Of a DNA stretch of 64,000 nt, positions 9,011 through 16,743 are shown piece after piece. The position numbers were made by a program, and so were the translations under genes. The notes under the pieces were generated by a model. It saw only the letters and a program-made list of their open reading frames with translations, was not told the origin of the DNA and ran no database searches. The DNA is from Syntrophobacter fumaroxidans MPOB (GTDB taxonomy: Bacteria; Desulfobacterota; Syntrophobacteria; Syntrophobacterales; Syntrophobacteraceae): positions 3,522,001 to 3,586,000 of the forward strand of contig NC_008554.1 of NCBI RefSeq assembly GCF_000014965.1. Direction: 5' to 3'. The number at the start of each line of letters is the position of its first letter. Position 1 is the stretch's first letter.

Positions 9011-10345
9011 ATGAAGCATTCTTACCCGAAAGACCTGGCGTCGATCGTCAGCCGGCAGTGGAATGCTCCTCCTGCCGCCATGGACGGTGAAAGGCCGCCG
9101 AGCGGCACGGTCTGCGATCCCTTGCCCGAACCGTCCGTGCTCGAGGTGCTCCTGTCCACCTGCTACCAGGCGAGCTTGATGGTGGAGGAAGGGAGGCCCG
9201 TCACATTCCGTCTTCTCTTCAAAGACCCGGATCGCCTCGATGCGCGGCAGGGCCCTCCCGAAGGGCTGCACCGCGTTGCATTCGGCGAGCCGCGCCCCTT
9301 CAATGAAGATGAATTGAGGCGGCTTTCACCCGCCGCCGATTTCCATCGCTCGCTGATCGGAGTGAACCTGCATCCCATGGAGGGGCTTCGGGTTTGGGGG
9401 ATCGTCAATTCGGGGCCGCGGTGGATGCAGGCGGTCTATGGAGGAAGGAAGACCACCGGGTTTCTGCCGCCCGCGCCGGTCATTCGGGTAACGGGGCCGG
9501 GCCGCCTCGCCGTCTGTAGAGGGGGGGAGATGGTCGCCGCCCTGAATTCAGGGCTGATCTCCCTGCCGAAGGGAGACATCCTGGGCTCACACTGGCTGCC
9601 GGCAAGCTTCACGCCTTCGGGAAACACACTGATCAGGCTGCACCGGGAGGCCCGCGAGCGCGCTGCAAACTCCTGGGCGGCCCTGGATGAATCTTTCATC
9701 AGGATCCTCACCCAGCAGGTCTACCGGCGCATCGTGAGCATAGTGCGCAGCTTTCGCCATGGCGGAACGATCATCCTCGTCCCGCAGGAGCGGGCGGCGG
9801 AGCTCACTTCGGATAACCGCTGCATCGACATCAAGTACAAATTTGCCGAGGAGGAACCGCGTTACCGCATCGGAACGCTTTATCTGCAGATCATGAACAC
9901 CCTGGCGGAGGAATGCGGAAAACAGGGGTTCATGCATCGCCCGGTGGGATGGAACGAATACGTGGCGAGCACCAGTGTTGCCATCGAACGACTGGATGAG
10001 GCGATTTTCGAGGCGGCCCACCTCGTCGCCGATCTCACGAGAATAGACGGCGCGGTGGTCATGACCAAGAGCCTCGAGTTGCTGGGTTTCGGCGGGGAAA
10101 TCCTCAGCAGGTCGAGCAGGGTGGAAACCGTTGCACAGGCCCTGGATGCAGAGGGAGAACAAAGGCGGGTGGAATCGACCCGGGGCGTGGGCACCCGGCA
10201 CCGGTCCGCCTACCGCCTCTGCCACGAGTTCCGCGATGCGGTTGCCGTCGTGGTTTCTCAGGATGGGATTGTGCGCGTCATCGTGTGGAAGGAGGATATG
10301 GTGGTCTACTGGGACCAGGCGACTCTGAGCACGTTCGATTTCTGA
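9011..10345 (+). CDS. DAC (diadenylate cyclase-like) domain protein with N-terminal sensor-like region
   Basis: A 444-residue protein. The C-terminal 150 residues resemble the DisA/CdaA diadenylate cyclase (DAC) fold: a DGA motif at residues 346-348 and GTRHRSA with RHR at 396-398, the two hallmark nucleotide-binding and catalytic motifs, followed by the VVVSQDG-IVRVIVW strands. The 300 residues ahead contain no membrane segment and look like the sensor regions (DACNV-type) described for this family. If active it would make c-di-AMP from ATP. The spacing between DGA and RHR (about 50) is longer than the roughly 30 that I recall for CdaA and DisA. The ATG at 9011 is preferred over GTG 9002 because CGGAG lies nine bases upstream. 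Confidence 0.8.
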   Translation: MKHSYPKDLASIVSRQWNAPPAAMDGERPPSGTVCDPLPEPSVLEVLLSTCYQASLMVEEGRPVTFRLLFKDPDRLDARQGPPEGLHRVAFGEPRPFNEDELRRLSPAADFHRSLIGVNLHPMEGLRVWGIVNSGPRWMQAVYGGRKTTGFLPPAPVIRVTGPGRLAVCRGGEMVAALNSGLISLPKGDILGSHWLPASFTPSGNTLIRLHREARERAANSWAALDESFIRILTQQVYRRIVSIVRSFRHGGTIILVPQERAAELTSDNRCIDIKYKFAEEEPRYRIGTLYLQIMNTLAEECGKQGFMHRPVGWNEYVASTSVAIERLDEAIFEAAHLVADLTRIDGAVVMTKSLELLGFGGEILSRSSRVETVAQALDAEGEQRRVESTRGVGTRHRSAYRLCHEFRDAVAVVVSQDGIVRVIVWKEDMVVYWDQATLSTFDF

Positions 10346-10473
10346 AAGCATGCAACCCCGCGGGATATCGGTGAACTCCGGGAACGAGCCCGCCCCCCGC
10401 CGTCCCGACGCCGCTCCGGACAGCCCCGGACATCGGGCGTGCCGGCCTTGCCCCGGTTCGATCCAAGTCCGAT

Positions 10474-10860
10474 TCAGTCCCGCAGAAGGATGTCCCTTAC
10501 GGTGTCGGGGACTTGCGGGTCATGCCGGGTGGTGTTGAACGCGACCAGCAGGTTCGGCCGAACGCCCGTATTCTTGATCGCATGGGAGACCCCCGGGGGA
10601 ATGATCAGGCGCAGGACTCTGCCGTCCGGAATGACGATATCCGCAATCGATTCGCCTTCGCGGATGCGAACCAGGGCAGGCCCGTAGACCGCGATGGTCT
10701 CCACGCCCTCCCTGTGAAAGTGGTTGCCGCGGATTTTTCCCGGCTCGGTCATGACGATGTGGACGTTCCGCTGGTCCTGCAAGCGTTCCGCACTTAGAGG
10801 TTCCCATACGCTTCCACGCTCATCCTGCTTGGGAGAAATCCACTCGACGACGCTTTTCAT
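10474..10860 (-). CDS. Cupin-fold protein, sugar epimerase/WxcM-like
   Basis: A 128-residue single cupin. It shows the WEPLSAERL entry, GNHFHREGVET (cupin motif 1 with His residues), a central VYGPALVRI strand and PPGVSHAIKNTG (motif 2 with His). This resembles dTDP-4-dehydrorhamnose 3,5-epimerase-like and FdtA/WxcM-like proteins, which act on nucleotide sugars. The start at 10860 follows a GGGGA stretch; longer upstream frames are GC-rich non-coding extensions. No sugar-nucleotide genes adjoin it, so substrate is unknown. Confidence 0.75.
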   Translation of the reverse strand: MKSVVEWISPKQDERGSVWEPLSAERLQDQRNVHIVMTEPGKIRGNHFHREGVETIAVYGPALVRIREGESIADIVIPDGRVLRLIIPPGVSHAIKNTGVRPNLLVAFNTTRHDPQVPDTVRDILLRD

Positions 10861-11548
10861 AGGTTTGTTCCCCCTCATCACCACCCTCGCATTCGCCCCA
10901 TCGAGTCGCGCAATTCCTCGTTCCACCGGCTTTTCCTCATTTCGCTCCCCCGCCCGGCGTTCGGTCGGATCCGCTCCGGAGGTTCCTTCGCGGCTTGGAT
11001 CGCCCGACAGGCCGTGACCAGGCAGGCGGGAAAACCTCACGCACGAAACCGGCGACCGCTCGGACAATAAGGATTTAGCAAGGGTTGAACGCAGGTGTCA
11101 ATCGGCATCGAGATGCGGTCGATCCGCCCGCCGGTCATCTTGTTGACATCTCGCGCAAATGCATCAGAATAGAAAAGCAATGCAAAACATGCGGACCATG
11201 CGGTCATTGCCGCCGGCGGATTCCATGACATTCTCGTCCTGAAGCCGAATCTCCTGATTTCGAATCGCTCCGAACGCGGATCATTGCCTGCGGAATATCG
11301 TGCGACCTCCGGGAAACGGAGTCCTGCATGCCTGCGCGAGCAGGTTCTTTCAAGGGGCCGAGGACCGTTTCCTTTATTCCGGGACGATCCGGGCCGGAGG
11401 ATTCCAGCCGTTTTCCCGGCTCAGAAAAGGTATCAGCCCTGCGTGCTCAGGCGACGAACTCCCTGCCGACGCTCAGGTGGCCGGTGACGGGATGAACCCG
11501 TTGTTCCCGGGGATCGCAAGTTTTTTCATGGGTGAAGGAGAGAGCCTC
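10861..11548. other. 688-bp divergent intergenic region upstream of the PCMT-like gene
   Basis: No supported gene. The frame open from 11300 into the PCMT gene has unlikely residue content before 11549. Short palindromes occur near 11490 (ACGGG, five bases, CCCGT) and a T-run at about 11520, so a structured leader for the downstream gene is possible. I could not match it to a riboswitch class. Confidence 0.45.
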
Positions 11549-12292
11549 ATGAGCCGAAAATCGACAGGCGCATTCCTCGTGATCCTTTTGCTGTCCATGG
11601 CTGCAGGCGGGGCGGTCGGGGCCGCGGACGATCCCTACGGCGCGGCCCGCGCGAAAATGGTCCGGGAGATCGAGGAGGACGCCCGCCGGACCAGCGAGCG
11701 TATCGGCAAGACGGCGCTCGATCCCCGAGTCATGGAGATCATGGCCCGAGTTCCCCGGCATGAATTCGTTCCCGCGGCCGAGCGGGCTTACGCCTACGAA
11801 AACCGTCCCCTTCCCATCGGCTACGGGCAGACCATCTCGCAGCCTTACATCGTGGCCGTCATGACCGACCTTCTCAAGGTCGGGAGCGAGAGCACGGTGC
11901 TCGAGGTCGGAACGGGATCGGGATACCAGGCGGCCATTCTGGCCGAATTCGTGCGGAGCGTCTACTCCATCGAGATCATCGAGGCACTGGCCGAAACCGC
12001 CGCGGAGCGGCTCAAGCGGCTGGGGTACGACAACGTGCGGGTCAGGACCGGCGACGGCTACCATGGATGGAAAGAGCACGCCCCCTTTGACGGGATCGTC
12101 GTCACGGCCGCCGCCGGTCACATCCCGCCGCCTCTCCTCGATCAGCTCAAACCGGGGGGGAGAATGATCATCCCCGTCGGCGGCCCCTTCTTCGTGCAGC
12201 AGTTGATGCTCGTGGAAAAGGACGAGCAGGGGCGGACCCGGACGCGTCAGATCCTTCCCGTGGCTTTCGTCCCTTTGACCGGCGGGCACTGA
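11549..12292 (+). CDS. pcm: Secreted protein-L-isoaspartate O-methyltransferase family protein
   Basis: A 247-residue protein with an N-terminal signal peptide (FLVILLLSMAAGG, then a likely cleavage after AVGAA). The rest is PCMT: RVPRHEFVP, YENRPLPIGYGQTIS with the conserved GQTIS-P-I loop, SAM-binding VLEVGTGSGYQ, and DGIVVTAA. The enzyme family methylates isoaspartyl residues as a repair step. Export is unusual because SAM is cytoplasmic; the leader could instead be a membrane anchor. The start at 11549 has AAGGAG eight bases upstream. The stop lies one base before the next gene's ATG, so the two are surely one operon. Confidence 0.88.
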   Translation: MSRKSTGAFLVILLLSMAAGGAVGAADDPYGAARAKMVREIEEDARRTSERIGKTALDPRVMEIMARVPRHEFVPAAERAYAYENRPLPIGYGQTISQPYIVAVMTDLLKVGSESTVLEVGTGSGYQAAILAEFVRSVYSIEIIEALAETAAERLKRLGYDNVRVRTGDGYHGWKEHAPFDGIVVTAAAGHIPPPLLDQLKPGGRMIIPVGGPFFVQQLMLVEKDEQGRTRTRQILPVAFVPLTGGH

Positions 12293-12293
12293 C

Positions 12294-14753
12294 ATGATTG
12301 CCGTCGGGCTTGCGGTTTCCTTGATCTCCATGGCCCTCCTCGGCCATGAAATCCTTCTCATGCGCCTCCTCAGCATCGCCCAGTGGCACCACTTCGCAGG
12401 TATGATCATCAGCCTCGCCCTCCTGGGACTCGGGGCCGCCGGAACCTTCAACACCCTGTTTCAGAAATGGCTGATCCCGCGGTTTCACCGCGTGTTCTGC
12501 CTCAACGCCATCCTGTTCGGCCTGGCGCTCCCGACCACCGTCGGGGCGGCCCGACTCGTTCCCCTCAATCCCCTCGAGATCCTATGGGATCCGCGCCAGT
12601 GGCTTTACCTGTTCCAGACTTATCTCATCCTCATTTTGCCCTTCTTTTTCGGAGGCAACTGCCTCTCCCTGGCTCTCGCCCGGTTCAAGGAGAACATCCA
12701 TCGCGTCTACTTCTTCGATCTCCTGGGAGCCGGTCTGGGCGCTCTCGGAATCGTCCTCCTCCTTTTTGTCCTCCCGCCCTGGGAATGTCCGCCGATTCTT
12801 TCGATGGCGGGATTCGCGGCGGCGGGCCTCGTCCTCCTGAACGAGAGGGGGCGGCGATTCCGTATGGCGGGAATCTTCACGATCCTGTGCGGCGCGGTTT
12901 TCCCCCTGATCTGGCCGCAGGGCGGGGCATTCCCCAACGTTTCCCCCTACAAGGGCCTGAGCGCGGCCCTGCTGTCTCCGGGCGCCCGGATCGTCGCCGA
13001 GCGCACAAGCCCTCTCGGCTGGCTGGCCGTCGTGGAAAGCCCGGTCATCCCTTTCCGCCACGCGCCCGGAATGAGCCTGCACTGCACGGCGGAGCCTCCC
13101 GCGCAGCTCGGGATCTTCGTGGACGGAGACTCCATGAGCCCCATCACCCGCTTCGACGGCAACCCCACTTCCCTCGCGTTCCTGGACTGCCTGACCTCCG
13201 CGTTGCCGTTTCATCTGCTGAAGAACCCGCGGGTCCTGGTGCTCGGGGCGGGAGGAGGAATGGACGTGCTCACGGCAAGGCTCAACGGGGCCCGGACCGT
13301 TGATGCCGTAGAGCTCGACGCCAACGTGATTTCCCTGGTCGGGGATACGTTCGGCGAATACTCGGGCCGGCTCTACGGCGACGAAAAGGTGAGGCTCCAT
13401 GCCGCCGACGCCAGGAGCTTCCTTTCCAGGACGGATACGACCTTCGACCTGATCCAGGTCTCCCTCCTCGATTCGTTCACGGCTTCGGCCACGGGGGGAC
13501 ACGCCCTGAGCGAATCCTATCTGTATACGGTGGAGGCTCTGACCGATGCCTACCGCCGCCTTGCACCGGGCGGCTGTCTTGCCGTCACGCGCTGGCTCAA
13601 GGTGCCGCCCCGGGACAGCCTGAAGCTTTTCGCCACGGCCGTGCAGGCGCTGGAACGGTCGAGCGTCGCAAGCCCGCAGGGGCAAATGGCTCTCATCCGC
13701 AGCTGGAGCACGACCACACTTCTTGTCAAGAAAGGGGAACTCTCGGGGAAAGACCTGGAACGGATCAGGGGCTTCTGCGCCGAGCGCGCGTTCGACATCG
13801 ACTTCCGCCCGGGCCTGGAACCCGGGGAAACCAACCGGTTCAACGTTCTCGATGAACCGTACCTGTCGGAAGGCGCTCAGGCGCTTATCGGAGAGCGGCG
13901 CAAGGAATTCATGGAACGGTACAAGTTCGCCATCGAGCCCGCCACGGACGATCGCCCCTATTTCCTCCATTTTTTCAAGTGGAGAACGCTGCCCGAGATC
14001 CTTTCAGCGAGGGGCCGGGGAGGGCTGCCGCTCATGGAATGGGGCTACCCCGTGCTGGTGATGACGCTGATCCAGGCCGTGGCGCTGAGTCTTGCCTTGA
14101 TCCTGGTTCCGCTCTTTTTCCTGGAGCGCGAAAGATCGGCGGGAATGAACGGAGGCCGCATCGCCGTTTACTTCTCGGCGCTCGGGTTCGCGTTCCTGTT
14201 CATGGAGATGGCTTTCATTCAGAAGCTCATCCTTTTTCTGGGCCACCCCATCTATGCCGCATCGGTCGTCATCGCCGGTTTCCTGGTCTTTGCCGGCCTG
14301 GGTAGCCGCTGCGTGGCGGTGCTGAGCAGGGCCATGACGCCGAATGGGCCCAACGGGAATGTCGTGACCATCCTGGTTGCCGCGGCGGTCGTCGTGATCC
14401 TGTCGGTTCTCTACGTGATCTTCATCCCCGGGCTTTTTGGCCGGTTGGCGAGCGCGGGGGACCCGGTTCGGATCGTCGTGTCCCTGGTCCTCATCGCCCT
14501 CCTCGCCTTCCCGATGGGAATGCCGTTTCCTCTCGGGCTCAAGATGCTTGGCGAGTCCCAACCGGCCTGCATCCCATGGGCGTGGGCAATCAACGGCTGC
14601 ACCTCGGTCCTCGCCACGGTGCTGGCTTCCCTCCTGGCCATCCACCTGGGGTTCAACGCCGTCGTGATCTTTGCGGCGGCGCTGTACGGAGTGGCGGCGA
14701 TGAGCGCCCGGGGGCTTCCACATCGAAACCCCGCCGCGAACGTGCGTGAATGA
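12294..14753 (+). CDS. Membrane-embedded spermidine synthase-like methyltransferase-fold protein
   Basis: An 819-residue protein in three parts: about seven N-terminal membrane helices (residues 1-210), a soluble Rossmann domain (about 290-560) with VLVLGAGGGMDVL and a following VELDAN acidic strand end, and about six C-terminal helices (585-805). This is the fused membrane/spermidine synthase-like architecture. The DxxDP-type catalytic loop of true aminopropyltransferases is not seen (VSLLDSFTASATGGH instead), so polyamine synthesis is doubtful. It overlaps the operon of the PCMT-like gene by adjacency of one base. The substrate is unknown. Confidence 0.8.
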   Translation: MIAVGLAVSLISMALLGHEILLMRLLSIAQWHHFAGMIISLALLGLGAAGTFNTLFQKWLIPRFHRVFCLNAILFGLALPTTVGAARLVPLNPLEILWDPRQWLYLFQTYLILILPFFFGGNCLSLALARFKENIHRVYFFDLLGAGLGALGIVLLLFVLPPWECPPILSMAGFAAAGLVLLNERGRRFRMAGIFTILCGAVFPLIWPQGGAFPNVSPYKGLSAALLSPGARIVAERTSPLGWLAVVESPVIPFRHAPGMSLHCTAEPPAQLGIFVDGDSMSPITRFDGNPTSLAFLDCLTSALPFHLLKNPRVLVLGAGGGMDVLTARLNGARTVDAVELDANVISLVGDTFGEYSGRLYGDEKVRLHAADARSFLSRTDTTFDLIQVSLLDSFTASATGGHALSESYLYTVEALTDAYRRLAPGGCLAVTRWLKVPPRDSLKLFATAVQALERSSVASPQGQMALIRSWSTTTLLVKKGELSGKDLERIRGFCAERAFDIDFRPGLEPGETNRFNVLDEPYLSEGAQALIGERRKEFMERYKFAIEPATDDRPYFLHFFKWRTLPEILSARGRGGLPLMEWGYPVLVMTLIQAVALSLALILVPLFFLERERSAGMNGGRIAVYFSALGFAFLFMEMAFIQKLILFLGHPIYAASVVIAGFLVFAGLGSRCVAVLSRAMTPNGPNGNVVTILVAAAVVVILSVLYVIFIPGLFGRLASAGDPVRIVVSLVLIALLAFPMGMPFPLGLKMLGESQPACIPWAWAINGCTSVLATVLASLLAIHLGFNAVVIFAAALYGVAAMSARGLPHRNPAANVRE

Positions 14754-14890
14754 CGTGTCGGAAACCGGGCGTATGGCCCGGCGCGCCGCGCGCGGAGGTT
14801 CGATTCCCGGGCGGCCCGTCGAATGAAAGCGTCCCTTTATACCGAGGTGTGTTCAAGATTATACAGCACATGCACAGCGGGAGGCGACGC

Positions 14891-14911
14891 GGGCGGGGAT
14901 AAACCCCGCCC
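14891..14911. terminator. Bidirectional hairpin between convergent genes
   Basis: GGGCGGGG, ATAAA loop, CCCCGCCC forms a perfect 8-bp stem in the 181-bp gap between two convergent genes. A second weaker stem (CCGGGC/GCCCGG) is at about 14766. No T-run is present. Confidence 0.5.
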
Positions 14912-14934
14912 CTTGCTACGTTCCGATGCGCCCG

Positions 14935-16428
14935 TCAGCAGGCCCGCTCCGCCCCCCGCCGTTCCTGGACGTGTTTCTTTACGGTGCGGCGGTCGAGGCC
15001 GGTCCTCCGCGCCACTTCCTCATATGTGCCGAAACGGTCGTAGAGCAGGGCGCAATAGGATGCCACGAGCTCATGCGCGGTCAGCACCCCGTCCCTTATC
15101 CCGCTGATGAGCTCGGCTTCGGGAGCGGTTGCCGCAACCCCGCGGTCGCCATGATAGCGGCTTGTCAGCAAAATGCCGCGCACCGCCTGTTCCAGCTCGC
15201 GCACGTTTCCCGGCCAGGCGTAATGCGCTCCAAGGTTGGCGCCGATCGCCTCCCGCACCATCACGGCCAGTTCCCTCGACGCTTCCCCCACGATACGCCG
15301 GATCACGTGGGCCACCATGACGTCGAGCTCGGCCGGATCTTCTCCCAGGCGCTGCCGAAGCGGAGGAACGACGATCATGTCCGAACAGAGGCGGTAAAAG
15401 AGATCGTCCCGGAAGAGTCCCCGGCGGCGAAGATCGTCCAGGGGCTTGTTGGTCGCCGCGATGACCCGGCCGTTGAAGCGCAGCTTCTCATGACTTCCCA
15501 CGGGCGAAAAGGTCCGGTCCTGAAGGACCTGGAGCAGCTTCACCTGGACCGGAATGGAAACGTCCCCGATCTCGTCCAGAAAAATGGAACCGTGCGCACT
15601 GCACCGGGCGAATATGCCCTGGTGATGCTCGATGGCCCCGGTGAACGCGCCTTTGCGATGACCGAACAGCTCCGATTCGATGAGCGCTTCCGGGTACTGC
15701 GACAGGTTGATGGAAATGAAGTTCTGCGTGAAACTCTCGGTGAAACAACCCTTACCGACATCATACGGGATGAACCCCGAACGGCCGATGGCCGCGGCCG
15801 CGGTTCCCTTTCCCGTGCCGGTCTCACCCAGGAGCAGCGTGGAAAAGTCTTCCATCCGATTCCACAGGTATTTCTCATACCAGCGGATGTCGTGCGTGAA
15901 GATATCGTCCCACAGGTGCAGACGAAGCTGCTTCATGGAAGGGCTTGCGCCGACCAGGCCGTGGTTGATGAAATAGAAGGCCCGGCGCACCTGGTAGAAC
16001 ATGGCGAAGAAACGATGTGCCTCGGGAACGCTGAACCCGCGGCCGGTCAACGTGGCGAGCGTATCGCGGGCGAACGGCAGGGGGCGCCTCTCGTGCCCCG
16101 ATGCGATTTCGCGCAGGATGAGCTCGTCCAACCGATCCGAAACACGGTGATAGACATCGAAGAGGAAGGCGTTCTGCACGACATAGCGGTCCTCCCCTCT
16201 GTAGAAACGCAGATCCGCACGGTCCGCGCGTTCGAGCTTCCGCACTTCCTCCGCCACGTTCGCGATCACCCGGTCGATCCGCTCTTCGTAAGGCGTGGCC
16301 GGTGAACAGTCCGCGATGCGGAGGTCGAGCTCCGTCCTGCGGTCGCTGAACGGGTTGCAGAAGGTCGCCCGCGAAACCAGCTCGAAAAACCGCCGATCCC
16401 GGGCTGAGAGTTTGTGTCCCCGATTCAT
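14935..16428 (-). CDS. Sigma-54 dependent transcriptional regulator (enhancer-binding protein)
   Basis: A 497-residue regulator. The central AAA+ domain (about 190-410) has Walker A GETGTGKG, the sigma-54 contact loop GAFTGA, Walker B GSIFLDEIGD and the WPGNVRELEQ motif. The C-terminus (about 450-490) is a Fis-type helix-turn-helix (TYEEVARRTGLDRRTVKKH). The N-terminal 180 residues have no receiver, GAF or PAS signature that I recognise, so the signal is unknown. The start MNRGHK at 16428 is chosen because a good sigma-70 promoter lies immediately upstream, leaving almost no leader. Confidence 0.88.
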   Translation of the reverse strand: MNRGHKLSARDRRFFELVSRATFCNPFSDRRTELDLRIADCSPATPYEERIDRVIANVAEEVRKLERADRADLRFYRGEDRYVVQNAFLFDVYHRVSDRLDELILREIASGHERRPLPFARDTLATLTGRGFSVPEAHRFFAMFYQVRRAFYFINHGLVGASPSMKQLRLHLWDDIFTHDIRWYEKYLWNRMEDFSTLLLGETGTGKGTAAAAIGRSGFIPYDVGKGCFTESFTQNFISINLSQYPEALIESELFGHRKGAFTGAIEHHQGIFARCSAHGSIFLDEIGDVSIPVQVKLLQVLQDRTFSPVGSHEKLRFNGRVIAATNKPLDDLRRRGLFRDDLFYRLCSDMIVVPPLRQRLGEDPAELDVMVAHVIRRIVGEASRELAVMVREAIGANLGAHYAWPGNVRELEQAVRGILLTSRYHGDRGVAATAPEAELISGIRDGVLTAHELVASYCALLYDRFGTYEEVARRTGLDRRTVKKHVQERRGAERAC

Positions 16429-16436
16429 GCAGCCAG

Positions 16437-16464
16437 TGTATATGAGCCGTGCATTGGATGTCAA
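16437..16464 (-). promoter_or_regulatory. Sigma-70-type promoter of the sigma-54 regulator gene
   Basis: On the minus strand TTGACA (16459-16464), 16 bases, TATACA (16437-16442). The predicted transcript start falls within a few bases of the ATG at 16428, so the mRNA would be leaderless or nearly so, in line with the lack of a Shine-Dalgarno site. Confidence 0.45.
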
Positions 16465-16570
16465 TCAATCGGCTGACACCCCGTGGCGCGGCCGTGCCCC
16501 ATCCTGCCCGTCACTTTGGAATGACGTGATATTCCGGCGCATATGGAAACGGCATGCAAACCGCCCTAAG

Positions 16571-16643
16571 CCGGGGACTCTCGACAAACCGTGAAGATGC
16601 GCCGGACCCGGTTATTTTCAAGCAAAATGCGCCGGGACCGGTT
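16571..16643. repeat. Short tandem-like repeat in 315-bp intergenic gap
   Basis: A 17-bp unit starting ATGCGCCGG occurs at 16597-16613 and again at 16627-16643 (two mismatches), giving a 30-bp period. The 56-bp block from 16571 also resembles 31628-31684 at roughly four in five positions by manual alignment. The surrounding gap (16429-16743) has no supported gene; it also holds a stem CCCCGGT/ACCGGGG at 16700-16721, a possible terminator for the sigma-54 regulator side. Confidence 0.5.
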
Positions 16644-16743
16644 GGACATCTTCTGAACGCAGGCACCTTGCGGCCAGGCGCCCGGGGGAAGGCCTATCCC
16701 CCCGGTTTCGCAAGACCGGGGACCCCGCGGCATTGCGCGACGG

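Noticed and set aside
11300-11548. Upstream extension of the PCMT gene
   Set aside because: The extension would precede a clean signal peptide and lacks a ribosome site; AAGGAG before 11549 decides the start.
11380-11548. Possible riboswitch leader of the PCMT operon
   Set aside because: Short stems and a T-run exist but no known riboswitch core could be matched.
14795-14820. T-loop-like GGTTCGATTC string, possible tRNA 3' end
   Set aside because: The flanking bases do not form a 5-bp T-stem, there is no acceptor or anticodon stem upstream, and no CCA.
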